From: Neoceratodus forsteri
Lineage: Eukaryota > Chordata > Ceratodontiformes > Ceratodontidae
Assembly (NCBI GenBank): GCA_016271365.2
Contig: CM028131.1
Coordinates: 285,081,001 to 285,145,000, forward strand
DNA: 64,000 nt
Reading direction: 5' to 3'
Every line of letters begins with the position of its first letter. The stretch's first letter is position 1. A program made the position numbers and the translations under genes. The notes under the pieces were generated by a model. The model was not told the origin of the DNA and made no database searches. It saw only the letters and a list, made by a program, of their open reading frames with translations. Shown one piece after another: positions 23,365 to 35,220 of the stretch.

Positions 23365-26300
23365 GCTGCTGGTTAACTAGGATCTGCAGCTTATCCAGTA
23401 GGTAGGGAAATGGGCAGACTGGGTGGGCCAAGCGGTCCTTATCTGCCGTCAAATTCTATGTTTCTATGTTTCTATGTACATTACTAATAGCCAAGAGATC
23501 AATAAAGTCTTTCAAATTTTTTATAAAAACCTGTATACTTCTGAAGCCCCCAGGGCTGGAGACCTGTCGCATTTTTTGGATAGTATCCCCTTGCCAACTC
23601 CATCCAAAATGGATAATGAAGTACTTGGACGGGAACCTACATCCCAGGAAGTCAGGAAAGCGATCTGGGAGTCAAAATCAGGGAAGGCCCTGGGTCCGGA
23701 CATGCTACCTTTGGAGTTCTGTAAGCGATTCTGGGGGGAGCTGGGCCCGCTCTTTATGGCCATGCTCCGAGAGTTGTTGGAGGGAGGTGGTCTAACCACT
23801 TCACAACAGTTGACTACAATAACAGTTCTCCCCAAGCCAGGTAAAGACCCCATAAATGCGGCTCCTATCACCCTATTTCATTACTTAACGCAGACTATAA
23901 AATTATAGCAAAGATCTTAACAAACAGACTTGAGGGAATATTGCCTATGGTTATCCACCCAGATCAGGTGGGAGTTGTTAAAGGCAGACAGGCTAAACAC
24001 AACTTAAGGCGGGTTTTGAATATTATGTGGTATGGATCAAGAAGGGGGAGGGGCCCAGAGGTCTTTTAACCTTAGATGTGGAGAAGGCCTTCGACCGGGT
24101 TGAATGGCCCTTCATGTTGGCTGTATTAAACAAATTTGGTCTTTATTTATCTTTTTGCTGGTGGGTGGCATGCTTGTATCAAACCCCTCTGGCCCAAATA
24201 TTAACTAATAATAATTTATCGGACCCCTTCCAGCTTTTCAGGGGCACACGTCAGGGCTGTCCTCTCTCATCCCTGCTCTATATTCTCATTATTGAGGTGT
24301 TGGCAGCTGCTATAAGAAGCCATCCAGAGATCAGAGGCTTTATGACTAAAGGGATGGAACATGTTATTTCACTCTTTGCAGATGATGTCCTGTTGTTTCT
24401 GGCTGACCCAGAAAGAGCTATGCCCACCCTGACCTCTTTTTTTTAACACACATGGCCCCGTCAGGACATAAAATAAATTGGAATAAGAGTGAGTGGCTCC
24501 CCCTGGGAAATGTCTGCCACCCTATCCATATTGTTGAAGTAGATATCCCCCCCTCAAAAGTAATAAAATATTTAGGGATACAGCTTCCTTGTAAACTAGC
24601 AGGTCTGGGTTATACTAATTACAAGCCCTTGGCACAAAAAATTAAGGAACAATGTAGCAGGTGGAAAACACTCCCTCTGACTCTCTTGGGGAAGGTGAAC
24701 TTGGTGAAGATGCAGATATTGCTTCAGTGTCTTTACCTTTTCCATGCATTGCCAGTGGCAATCCCATCCAGTTATTTACGGTCACTGGAAGGCTCTATAA
24801 CCACTCTCCTCTGGGCACATCGTAGACCCAGAATTAGGAAAGATATCCTGTGGCTTCCAATTCAAAGGGGAGGTCTGGCTCTCCCTAATCTGAAGCTCTA
24901 TGCCCTTGCGGCCCCGTTATCGCATATCATGGACTGTTTGGATGAGGGTGAAAAGATGTGGGCTTGGGTACACCTGGAGTCACAGTCCCCTAGGGTTTCC
25001 CCACTTGCTTAATATTTACCTCAGAATCCAGTCACTAAAACCACACTCAAATCCTGGAAACAGACTTTACAGCTTATGGGAGAGGTGGGTGGTATGTCAC
25101 TTGAGGGATCTATTCTTTATAGTTTATGGGAGAAGTGTAGAGCCCCTCCTCCCAGTTAAAAAAGCCCCGGCTGTATTAGAAAGGAAGGGACTATTCCTCC
25201 TCTCACATTTATTTTGGACAGACTATCTCCTACGATTCTCCGAACTAATACAAACCTATAGGATACCTCCTGCCCATTATTTCATTTTCCTCCAGATAAA
25301 ATCCAGGCTAGCTGGTTTTGTGAGGCTTGGGGGGGATAGGTACCCACTGTTTAGAACACCACTGGAAGAGGTCCTCCAATACAGTAAATCACATAGAAAC
25401 ATTAAACCCCTAAGATCTATTTACAATGCCTTGGTGGGTGTCCAGCCGGATGTGTTGCAACCACTGAGAAAAATGTGGGAAGCAGATCTGCAAGGAGATA
25501 TTTTGACTAGAGGGAATTGGAATTTGGCTCTGGGCAGAAGTTTATCCAGTTCGGTCAATAACAGACTTAGAGCCATACATTATAATATCATCCATAGAGC
25601 CTACTTCACACCTGTTATGGCACATAAAATTAACCCTCTGGTTCCTGACCAATGCCCCAAATTCCTTTCTCAGAGATGCTCTTTTTTCTACCTGGCATGG
25701 GCCTGCCCAAGGGTGCTGGCATTTTGGGAGGAGATTAATTCTCTTCTTAATAAGACCCTGAAATGTGATATCCCATTAGAACCAGTGGATATTTTGCTGT
25801 GGGTGCATAGAGGAGGTAGGGGCCTGACAAAGGCCTCACATCCTCTGAGGAGGTTAGCCTTGGTGGTGGGCAAACAAATACTGGTGCAAAACTGGATGGC
25901 CCAGTCCCCACCTACTGTCTCTCAGTGGATCTGTGCATTGTTACATAACATGAAATTAGAACATACTCAATATAAGGTTTTGGGTCTTCTTAATACTTAT
26001 GACCAGGCGTGGTCCCCACTTGAAAGAACTCTTGGTGAACTATGGTTTCCACTCTTTTAAGAGGCGATACCCTGTTAAAATAATTCACTTCACGTATGTT
26101 GGTTTTGTAGTCCTGGGAGTTAACCCCAAGGTGTGGCACAAAATAAATCCATTTTTTCACCCAGTGTTAAGACAGGGTTTTGATTTCCTTTTTTCTGTTA
26201 TATGTGGTTGTGCTACCCCTGGAGGGTTGATCCCCTTTTAGAGAAGCTGGACTTGTAAACACTAATGTTACCTGTATTTAATGATTAATCAATTGTTCCT

Positions 26301-26400
26301 GACCTCACTCCTGAGCCTGTATATGTATATGAATATATGTATACATTGTACTTGTCTGTACCTGTCTACCGACTCATGTAATAAATAAAGTTTAAAAAAA

Positions 26401-27680
26401 AAGAGGATTTTGCAAACTACAGACCAATAGCAATATTATGTGTCTTAAACAAAATCCTGGAGAAGCTCATCGCAAGACAGGTAACAGAGCACCTCACCAA
26501 GTCTAACCTCCTGTCCACAAATCAACATGGCTTTAAAAATGGTCACGGAACCCAAACTGCCCTGCTACAGCTAACACTACATGCTATGGATCAGGGTCTT
26601 CTAACAAGAGCAGTTTTTATAGATCTCATGAAGGCGTGTGATCTTGTTGATCACCCCTCCTGCTAGCTAACCTCCTATCCCTGGTTTTCTCAGCACAGTC
26701 AGTGAATTGGTTTAATGGCTACCTATCCAACAGGATGCAAGTTGTAAAGTTAATCTCTGCAACCTCTGACAAAACAGTCATTGACGTTAGGGTACCACAA
26801 GGATCCATCCTAGGACATCTCCTCTCCTCCTCTTCTCGATCTTCATTAATAATAATATAACAAGAAATGCTCCCTCCTGCTCATCGCTGCTGTATGCTGA
26901 CAACCTCGTTCTCTATACCAGCTCTGATAACGTGCTTACTTTCAATCACAATATATCGGGGGACTTCCTAAATGTACAATCCTGGATCACTAGCCATAGG
27001 CTGGTTCTCAACTTTAGCAAGTCTCAGGCTATGCTTTTTGAGTCACCTGCCAAACTAAAAAATAGTCGTGATCTCTTCAAAATGGTAAGTGTGAATGGTA
27101 CCCCTTTGGAAGTTGTAAATTCATTTCAATACCTGGGGGTTCTAATTGATGGATCCCTTAACTATGAGATCCATATTACTACTGTGTGTAAGGCGGTCAA
27201 TACTAAGCTAGGGTTAGCCTACAGAACTAGTCACGTTCTCACCCCTTCCACGAGGTTGGCCATTGCCAGAGGAATTCTTCTCCCATCCCTTGCATACGGA
27301 ACTTCAATCTATGGCAATGCATCTAAAACCTCCCTACACAAATTGGACATCACATAACCTATAATAATATATGCCATTATGCCTCTGCATCTTCTAAAAT
27401 AAAACATCACTGCCTTCTCTATGCAGATCTTAATTGGCCCTCTCCTATGGTCCACTGGCTCCTTGCTTTTGGGGCCCTTCTGGATGGAATCCTGAGGTCC
27501 AATATGCCTAGCTCTCTCGCTGCTGCACTCACACGACAGACCACTTACTGTGGTCTCCGTTCTGCTGATCTTTCCTTACTCCACATTCCCAGATGTAACA
27601 CTTCCATAGGGAAAACAGGTTTTCCTGTGTGGCCCCAGTTACTGGAACTTGTTGCCCCTTGAAATACATCAGTCACCTAG
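26401..27680 (+). pseudogene. L2-like LINE RT, downstream half
   Basis: This continues the RT cut at 14946. ANYRPIAIL begins near 26414 and NQHGFKNGHGTQTALLQL near 26520. VFIDLMKACDLVDH near 26613 stands for the usual VFLDLSKAFDTVDH, and VPQGSILG follows near 26795. The active site near 26890 reads LYADNLVLY, so the second catalytic aspartate of YADD has become asparagine. The thumb region (FSKSQAMLF, FQYLGVLIDGSL) and the C-terminal block (IPRCNTSIGKTGFPVWP, near 27585-27640) follow. The gene ends about 27660; its 3' UTR is not clearly delimited. Confidence 0.85.
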
Positions 27681-28576
27681 CCATGCCTCATTTAAAAAGA
27701 GGCATCACTCTCTGCTTATTGAGAGTACACAATGCAATTGCTACCACCCTCGATTCCTGACTCCCTATGCTATTACTGTCTTGGTGTCCTCCTCCAGTAC
27801 TTATACCCCATAGTTTCTACTTATCTTACCACCCCTTTCCTACCCTACCTCTTACACATCTCTCCCCCCTTCCTACTTTCTCCCCGCGAGGTCTTACTAG
27901 CTCAGTCCTTCTTCCCTACTTGCTCCCTCTTTGGTGTCATATTCTTTATGTTATAGCCAGTTTTGTAGAATAGAGTTGATGTCTAGATTGTTAATCAGCT
28001 GTTATATGTGCACTTACCTTTGTTGTGCTTCGATATGTGAAATGACTGTATTGTTTGAATGTTTAACACATAGTTTACTTTATTGCCCATATTATTTATA
28101 TGATTTGTGGGCATCTTGTGAAAGTTTGAGGTTTAGATCATATTAACAATGTTCATGTACAGACTAGACTAATTGTCATTTTCCCCTGTTTCAGTGGTAC
28201 TTCTTTACTGTATCATCATGAAAAAACATATATATTTTTCTACCTTTTTTAGATATAAAAATAATATACAGTATAGAGGGTGAGATATTATGAGGGACAT
28301 TGATCAAAATGGTCTTTTTGTATCAAGCATTGGTATTAACATTGCTCTGAACACATTAGTCTGCTTGTTCCATCATTATACTGTATATACATTTATATGT
28401 AATATATTATATTTGTACAGGTTATTTGGTTTTCTGTCTTTCACTTATAGAGCACATTTTTTATTTTATATTTTATTTTTTAATCATTTTTATTTACATC
28501 AACACATATGTGTGAGTAGACATGTGCTTATAATATATATGTGCATCTTTATGCCAAATATGTGTGTGTATACTAA
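27681..28576. other. AT-rich stretch, possible L2 3' UTR, no gene
   Basis: I see only pyrimidine-rich then AT-rich sequence with short TA runs and no conserved coding blocks. The 159-aa frame at 28290-28769 is rich in Phe, Tyr and Leu because of the AT composition, and its tail is antisense to the CR1 that follows. Part of this may be the 3' UTR of the L2-like LINE. Confidence 0.5.
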
Positions 28577-29345
28577 CATACTAAAATGCCAGCAGAATAG
28601 GCCTAACGGTCTTTCGCGTCTGCTCGTTTGGTCAGCCCCCACCCTGGGAGCTGACCCTTGCTGCCCCCCTCACCTTCTCTGGGTTCTCCCTTACCAGTTC
28701 CAGATATTCTCGTTGCATTGGATTTTGCTTCCAGAACCCTTCCCCTGTACCTGTCCCACCCCCTCTTGAACCCCTCCACCGTCTCTGCCTCCATCAGCCC
28801 CCTGGGCAGCGCATTCCATGGCTCCACCACACTCTCAGTGAAGTAGCACATCCTCCTTTCTCCCCTGAATCTTTCCCCCTCCAGCTTCCACCCCTGCCCT
28901 CTAGTTGCCCCTCCTCCTTCCTTCGAAGCACCCTGACTGCTCCTCCCCTATTTACCCCCTTCATGTACCTGAAGACCTTTATCATGTCCTCCCAGTCCCT
29001 TCTGTCTTCCGATGTGTACATATTTAGCTCTTTGAGCCTCTCCCCCTAGGTCTTGTCCCACAGACCCCAAATCATTTTGGTTGCCCTCCTCTGGACCCTC
29101 TCCAGGAGTTTAATGTCCCTCTTTAAGTGTGGCCTCCAAAACTGCATGCAGTACTCGAGGTGCGGCCTCACCAAGCAGTTATACAGAGGGAGTATCACTT
29201 CCCTCCTTCTGGAGGTGATCACCCTAGCGATGCATCCCAGCATCCTGTTGGCCTTGGCTGCTACCCTCCTACAAGTCTCCGAGTTGTTCATCTTGACATC
29301 CACCACCAACCCCTGGTCCCTCTCAGCCATCGAGACTTGTAGCAT
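28577..29345 (-). mobile_element. 5'-truncated CR1 LINE (-), C-terminal ORF2 and 3' UTR
   Basis: Minus-strand frames give the CR1 C-terminal domain: RPHLEYCMQFWRPHLKRDIK, ERVQRRATKMIWGL, RRDWEDMIKVFRYMKGVN, then a decayed FTESVVEPWNALP. The 3' end carries the sense motif GACCGTTAGGCCTATTCTGC at about 28595-28614. This differs from the subfamily at 20-23 kb and resembles the copy at 30.9-35.5 kb. The 5' truncation point is near 29345. Confidence 0.85.
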
Positions 29346-29529
29346 TCCCCAAGGTGTAATAATACACACACATACATATATTTTCTTAATATATTTTCTT
29401 TATTCAATTTTATTTTGATTTGAGGAAATATAAGTATATTTATGGAATGATATTCTGGTTTAAACATATGATTGGCTACACATATATATATTTCAAGTCA
29501 CTAAGAAACGTTTTAATAGGTGTGTTTGT

Positions 29530-29730
29530 AACACTGTCTCTTTAAATCTGTGCCTTTAAAAGGCAGATAGAAACACCTGTAGGAACACTTCCTGATAACA
29601 TCTTAGTGAAACCGGTCAAAGTTTTGTGGGTTTTGCCTTCCTTTCTTCCCCAGCTTGTGCATTACCATGTTGGGGGCAGCACATCTATGTTTTGCCTTCA
29701 ATAAACAGCTTTGGAAAAAAGACATGTGTG
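29530..29730 (+). other. Possible LTR or transcript 3' end with AATAAA
   Basis: The segment has short elements CTTTAAAAGGC near 29553-29563 and GCCTTCAATAAACAG near 29695-29709, followed by GTGTGGTCTGAGTCAG. This order of a TATA-like site, AATAAA and a GT-rich tail recalls an LTR. Ends and target duplication were not found. Confidence 0.25.
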
Positions 29731-30800
29731 GTCTGAGTCAGTGGTGAGTAGTGCTGGACTTTATGAAAGTTGATTGTTACTCCAGAATAAGCCTGGCGTC
29801 TTTGGGAAAGTTCCTGAGAGTAGTCCTGGAAGAACTGTATACGCTGGCCCTCCCCGAGCAGATCCCTTCGTTCTCTGGTGGTATGAAGGTAAGGATCATT
29901 AGTTGGATACTTCTGGAATCTGCAAAGTATGGGCCAGAGTCTTTCCTCTTCCTTGATTTGGGAGCAAGGGATCTATGGGCCCTTGTGAGCTCAGGAGGCG
30001 GCATATTGTTCAACCTGAGTATGGATGGCAGGAAGGACTGTAAAAAGGGTATCATTCCTTTGCCCTCTGCTCCCTCTGGTACTCCAATTGATTTGGATGT
30101 TGTAACGCCTGGATCTGTTCCCCAGGTCATCTACCTTATGGAGCAAATATTGAATTTGGTTGTGATGTTCATGGATCTAGCCTTGGTGGGCATGCAGAAT
30201 TTCTTCACAGACATTTACTGTTCACTCGGTGCCAGCCACCCGTGAAGTTAGCAATTGTAAATCAGTTATTGTCTTAGAAGTAGTTTAAGTTGGGCAGTGT
30301 CCGTTAAAATTCTGTTCAGGAGTGCAGTACTATTAGCCAGTTCTGTCATGTCAGCAGCTTCTCCCGGTAGTGCCATTTCTTGCACCAGCTGTGCCTCACG
30401 GCTCTGATGTGTAAAGGATTCACCGCACAGTGGTGTTTACTGAGACCTCGGGGATGTTGGCTCAGGCATCGTAGTCCGTCCGTGAGGCAAAGAGACTAAA
30501 ACTTTCTCATCATTTACGTTCTGATTGCCAGGGTCCAGATCATTGAAAAAGATGCCATTGTGTAGCTCTGATTATATGGTAAATGCAGTAGCATTCTCAG
30601 GTCCAGTTCATCTGGCAGCACGTCGGATGCAGCAGAACGGTTCTCCCAGAGCTACCGCTAATTAATTTAAGCTGTCACCATTTTGATTGGCAAGCTCCAC
30701 CCCCTCCTTTCACTTTTTGGTTTATGTTATGAAGCCGGCTACTTTGCAGCTGCACCATCCATTTTGTTGGTGTTGGGGTAAGCAAGAAACCTGAAAGTCT
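29731..30800 (-). pseudogene. L1 ORF1 remnant (minus strand) with 5' leader
   Basis: Minus-strand frames show L1 ORF1p blocks: a decayed DDLGNRSRR at about 30115-30140, VPEGAEGKGMIPFLQSFLP, then LTRAHRSLAPK, the conserved RAHR block. After a frameshift come FFQDYSQKLSQRRQAY near 29780-29825, the C-terminal domain block. Farther upstream, near 30760, the leader carries ACAAAATGGATGGTGCAGC, as in L1 5' UTRs. ORF2 is missing, so this is a fragment. The 164-aa plus-strand frame at 29751-30245 is its antisense shadow. Confidence 0.72.
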
Positions 30801-31084
30801 GCCATTTTAACAATTGGTTGAAGGAGACAGGGCCCTTGAGAGGGTGGGGCCGGGGGAGCAGGGGATAATTACTGGGATCCAGCACCAAGAGGGACCCAGG
30901 CTGCCCAGCATATGAACATATGAAATGACAGCAGAAACAGGCCAAATGGTCTATTGAGTCTGCTCGATTGTGCAGCTAGACCCTCACCTTGCAGCTGCCC
31001 CACACTTCCCACTCCCCCTCACAGTCCTTCTCCCCCTCACCCTGTCCCACCCCCTTTTAAAGCTGCCCACTGCCCTACAGAAAA

Positions 31085-33640
31085 TCACCTCCTCAGGTAG
31101 AATGTTCCACTTGTCCACCACCCTCTCTGTGAAGTAATGTCTCCTGATTTCTCTCCTGAATTTTCACCCCCCAACCTCAGTTGATGCCCTCTGGCATCCC
31201 TCCCTCTTTTGATCCAGAATATGTCTCCTGAGTTAGCCTTGTTTATCCCCTTCAGGTACTTAAAGGTCTCAATCATATACCCCCTATCTCTCCTCTCCTG
31301 CAGGGAGTACATGTTAAGCGTGTTCAGCCTCCCTTCGTAGAATTTCCCCTCCAAACCCCAGATCATTTTAGTTGCTCTGTGCTGCACCCCCTCAAACAGT
31401 TTGATGTCCTTCTTCAGGAATGGGCGCCAGTACTGCATGCAGTATTCCAGATGCGGCCTGACCAGTGACCAGTACAAGGGAAGGATCACCTCACTTCTTC
31501 TAGAGGAGATCCCCCTTGCTGTACAGCCCAGCATTTTGTCGGCTTTCATTGCTGCCTTCGAGCACTGTGCCCAGTTGTTCATACTCCCCATTATAATCAC
31601 CCCCAGGTTCTTTTCCTCCTCTGTGCTCCCCAACTGTACCCTTCCCAGCTGATAACTCCTCCTCTGGTTCTTAGCTCCAAAGTGCAATACCTTACAATTC
31701 TAGGCATTGAACCCCAACTGCCATGTGTCCGACCACTCTTGCAGTTTAGTCAGGTCTCCCTGCAGTCCCTTCCACCCCTCAATGTCATCCACCATGGCTC
31801 CCATCTTGGTATCATCCGCGAACAGACTGATCTTACTCTGGGTCCCTTGTGAGATATCTGCTATGAATAACTCAAACAGCACTGGTCCCAGTACCAACCC
31901 CTGTGGTACCCCACTCGTTACCGCTCTTGATGATGAGAGTTTCCCCTCCACCACTGCCCTCTGCTGTCTGCCCTTCAGTCATTTAGTAATCCATTTGACC
32001 ATCTTGGTACCCACCCCTACATATTCCAGCTTCCTGCCAGCCTCCCATGTGGCTCAGAATCGAAGACCTTGCTGAAGTCCAGGTAGAGGTACAGGACAGC
32101 AACTGCATGGCCCTTGTCCAGCTCTCTGGTCACCCAGTCATAGTACTCAATCAGGTTTGTCTGGCATGGCCTTCCTGAGACAAACCCATGTTGTTGCCTG
32201 TCCTGGAGGTCATTGTCCTCCAAAAGTGTCACCAGGCTCTTCTTAAGGATGGTCTCCATGAGTTTTCCCAAAATTGATGTGAGGCTCACTGGTCTGTAGT
32301 TACCTGGCTCATCCTTTGGACCACCGTTGTGAATGAACACTACATGGGCTAACCTCAAGTCCTGTGGTATGCATCCCGTGTTCAGAAAGATATTGAACAG
32401 ATCAGCCAGTGGTCCCGCCAGGCATCGTGCCAGTTCCTTGAGTACCCTAGAGTGAATGCCATCAGATCCCAGTGCCTTGTTCACCCGCAGTGCCCTCAAT
32501 CCATCCAGTACTCTGCCCTCTGTAATTTTTCCATCTGTCACGCCCTCCCTTCCCTTACCCACTCCCCCCTCCCGTGTGGTATCTGTCCCCCCTTCTCTCC
32601 CGTGTCTACAGAGCAGAAGTACTCAATTAATGCCTCTGCCGGCTCCTTCTCCCTCCTGTCTACCCACCCCCAGTCCTTCTTAATCCTCACTATCTGGTCC
32701 CTACTCTTCCTTCTCTCACCAATGTATCTGAAGAAGTCCTCTCCATCCTTGATGCCCTGTGCCAACCTCAGCTCTCTGGATGCCTTGGCGGCTCTGCCAG
32801 TCTTGTAACCTTCCTGGACTTCTTCGTATATGCCTGTCTTCCCCCTTCCCTGATCACTTGAATTTGTGAAAAGCTCCCCTCTTGGCTCTCACCCCATCCA
32901 TTACCTCCTTGGTTAGCCAACTGGGCTTCTTTGCCCTTCCCTTCTTATTCTGTGCCCTAGTACACATCCCAGTGGCCTCCGCCAACCCTGCCTTAATAAT
33001 ACCCCATTTTTTGTTGGCATCCATGGTTGGTCAGATTCCCTCCAGATGACTTTTGAAAATTTCCCTCAATTTGTTGAAGTCTGCCCCCCTGAAATCTATC
33101 ACTCTGGTACCTGAACCTCCAGTTTGCTTCCCCATTCTGAGTGTGAACCACACTGAGTGGTGGTCAAGCCCAGCCAAAGGGTCCTCAACCTCCAGGTTGC
33201 TTATGGCTTCCCCATTCGTTAGTGCAAGGTCCAGAGTCTTTCCCAGCCTATTCAGTTCATGTACCAACTTCACCAGGAAGTGATCCTGAAATGCCTCCAG
33301 TATAACCTGCTCCATAGCACTTGTGGTGGTTGGCGTGTTCTAGTCCACCCCAGGTAGGTTGAAGCCCGCCATTACTACTGTGTCCCCCTTCCTGTAAACC
33401 CTCCTGCTTTGTTCTGCCAACTCCCTGTCCAGCTCCTCCCATTGAGTTAGTGCTCTATATACTACCCCTATCCTCAGTACCTTGCCCTTTGAATCCTGAA
33501 ACTGTATCCACAGGGCCTCTGCTCTGCCTTCCTCCCCCTCCTCCCTTACACTCCTTATTCTTTCTCTTACATAGATTGCTACCCCCCCTTTCCTGTTTGC
33601 CCTGTCCTTTCTGAACAGTTTGTATCCAGGGATCATCAAA
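31085..33640 (-). pseudogene. CR1 ORF2 (endonuclease, RT, C-terminal domain)
   Basis: The endonuclease lies at 33031-33640: IPGYKLFRKDRANRKGGVAI, VAGFNLPGVDW-like (for GDFN) and LDHHSVWF. RT blocks follow: NKALGSDGIHSRVLKEL, GNYRPVSLTSILGKLMETIL, QHGFVSGRPCQTNLIEYYDW, then TSGVPQGLVLGPVLFELFI and an intact FADDTKMG (31820). The LDFSKVFDSE block has lost the usual AFDTVPH. The C-terminal domain (RPHLEYCMQYWRP) ends near 31085. Several frameshifts separate the blocks. Confidence 0.87.
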
Positions 33641-33818
33641 TCCTAGTTCTGGTACTGGGTAACCCAAGTTTCTGTTATGGATGCTATGTCCACCTGCCCC
33701 ACCGTCAAGAGGGCCTGCAACTCAGCTGACTTGTTACCTAGGCTCCTAGCGTTCAGTGACACTAGCCTCCACTCTGCTCCTCTCGCTTCCCCTCACCAAA
33801 TTATCCCCTCTTTTGCCT

Positions 33819-35220
33819 CTACCCAGCTGCCCTCTCCTCTAGCTTGGGGGGTAGGCTTGTCTGGCTCCCCTGCCTACCAGGTGTCCACTTGCCACCCCCA
33901 CCTAGTTTAACGCTACCCTTGTTGCTATGTATCCCTCTATCCCCTGCTTCAATACTCCCTTCCCTGCTCGGGTCTAACCTGTCCCCTGCATACAGGTCAT
34001 TGTTGCCCCAGGTTCTGCCCCAGCCCCCTATTACCCCATACCCCTTGGTATGACACCATTCCCTCAGCCAGGTGTTGAACTCCCCTATCCTTCCCTTCCA
34101 TGCAGTACTTGCACATGGTACTGGGAGCACTTCCAAGAAGGTCACTGATCTGCCCGCCTCCTCATACAACTTTCCCCAGTTCCTTGAACCTCCCCTTTAC
34201 TACCTCTGCTGTCTCCCCCGACAGGTTGTTTGTACCCCCGTGCACCACAGCATATGGTTTCTTCCATCCCCTCCCTGTGCACTTGAGAATGGACTGTCCT
34301 GTCCTGCCTGCTGTCAATCCGGGAATGGACTCCGCCCATATTAGACTATGCCTTTCCCCTTTACTGCCCCATCTAATCCCTTTCAGTATGTAGTCCCCCA
34401 ACACTAGCACACCCCCCTTCTCTGTGCCCCATTCCTCCCTCCCCAATCACTTCCTTGTCTGTTACTAGCATCTGTCCTTCCTTGCCCATTTGTGCCTCTT
34501 CGCTTCTCCCAGTATGTCTGCCCCATCCCTCCCCTCCTGTCTCATGTTCCCCATCCCCTTGGTCCCATGCTATCATTCCTCTCCCCTCCTCCTTGGACCT
34601 GGACCCCTTCGTTATGCACTTTGTGACTCACAGACTGCCCCCAACCCTGTTCCCTATCCCTTGGCCCCATGCTATTATTCCTTCCCCTTCCTCCCTTGGC
34701 CCTCCGGTCCTCTCTAGCTATGCACCCTCATGTGACCCATCCACCCTGCCCACCCCCTTGCACCACTGTTCCCACTTTCTTTCTCAGCTGTACCCTCTCT
34801 CCCTGCCCCTGCCACCCCTCATCTGCCTGACCCTGTGCCCTCCCTTCCCTTCCCCATACCCCCTCCTGGTGCTCCATTAACTCCCTTCCTCCATCATTGT
34901 TGCTAGCACTACAGACCTGTTGCTCATCATCCCTTTATTGCCATGCATTGGCTCTTTCCTCCTGTCTCCTGACCTGCCTCCCACCACCTGACCCCTTGTC
35001 AGTTGTGCTCCTGATACCCCTCCCTGTTCCCACCCTCAGCCTGATGTTCTTTTCCTGGTGTGCCCTTCTGTTACCACTGACGTGTGGCCATCCTGCCCCT
35101 TTTTCCACCCTCTCCGCTCTCACCCTCTCCAGCTGTCCACCAATTCACTGCACTCTTTCTTCCAGCCTCCTTAGCCTGTGGCAGATTGAACACTCCCCTA
35201 GTCTCCATAATATGTTCATC
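33819..35220 (-). pseudogene. CR1 ORF1 (Cys-rich/coiled-coil leader and esterase)
   Basis: Near 35130-35215 the minus strand reads CSICHRLRRLEERVQ, the cysteine-pair plus coiled-coil start typical of CR1 ORF1. A long glycine- and basic-rich linker follows. The esterase domain at 34162-34446 shows VLVLGDYILKGI (GDS expected, Ser replaced by Tyr), then VVHGGTNNLSG (GTND expected). At the end, where DGLHL is expected near 33985-34000, the frame reads GDRLDPSREG. All three catalytic blocks are therefore altered and the domain cannot be active as an SGNH hydrolase. Confidence 0.75.

Larger units (their letters stand above)
19997..23476 (+). mobile_element. CR1 LINE (+), inserted in L1 ORF2
   Basis: The element starts inside its ORF1 esterase domain, so it is 5'-truncated, and ends with the 8-mer run TTTCTATG. 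Flanks TACATCAC (19989-19996) and TACATTAC (23477-23484) look like a target duplication with one mismatch, and the L1 coding sequence continues from one side to the other. Copies of the same subfamily, ending CTGCCGTCAAxTTCTATG, lie at 49227-49585, 49821-52558 and 55010-58345. Confidence 0.88.
18802..26060 (+). pseudogene. L1 ORF2, split by a CR1 insertion
   Basis: ATG at 18802 opens an EEP endonuclease (LLSWNVNGLK); after a frameshift near 18990 the rest runs to about 19530 (IIGGNFNTYRNP, RLDYFLVSPEL). The expected catalytic QETH block near 18910 reads IGTSLDL, so the glutamate is lost, and GGDFN reads GGNFN. After the CR1 the RT resumes at 23478 with INKVFQIFYKNLYTSE, TITVLPKPGKDP, LTLDVEKAFDRVEW, GTRQGCPLSSLLY and an intact FADDVLLFL near 24378. 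Thumb and C-terminal regions reach 26060; the Cys-rich motif reads CPKFLSQRC ... ACPRVLAFW, with one cysteine replaced. Confidence 0.9.
14948..26400 (+). mobile_element. Full-length L1 LINE, plus strand, carrying two insertions
   Basis: It starts with a G-rich leader, GTGGGGGGGCATGGCTAAG, like many L1 5' UTRs, and ends AATAAATAAAGTTTAAAAAAA. It is flanked by AAGAAGGATTT (14936-14946) and AAGAGGATTT (26401-26410), a target duplication with a one-base indel. Its ORF1, inter-ORF spacer (about 17662-18801) and ORF2 are in order. Removing the LTR-like insert at 15506-17135 and the CR1 at 19997-23476 leaves about 6.3 kb, the usual full length for L1. The duplication sits inside the L2-like RT reading frame. 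Confidence 0.92.

Noticed and set aside
28290..28769. 159-aa frame with many hydrophobic residues, membrane-protein-like
   Set aside because: It spans AT-rich sequence and then the antisense of a CR1, so the hydrophobicity is compositional.
29751..30245. 164-aa plus-strand frame
   Set aside because: Antisense shadow of an L1 ORF1 whose conserved blocks are on the minus strand.
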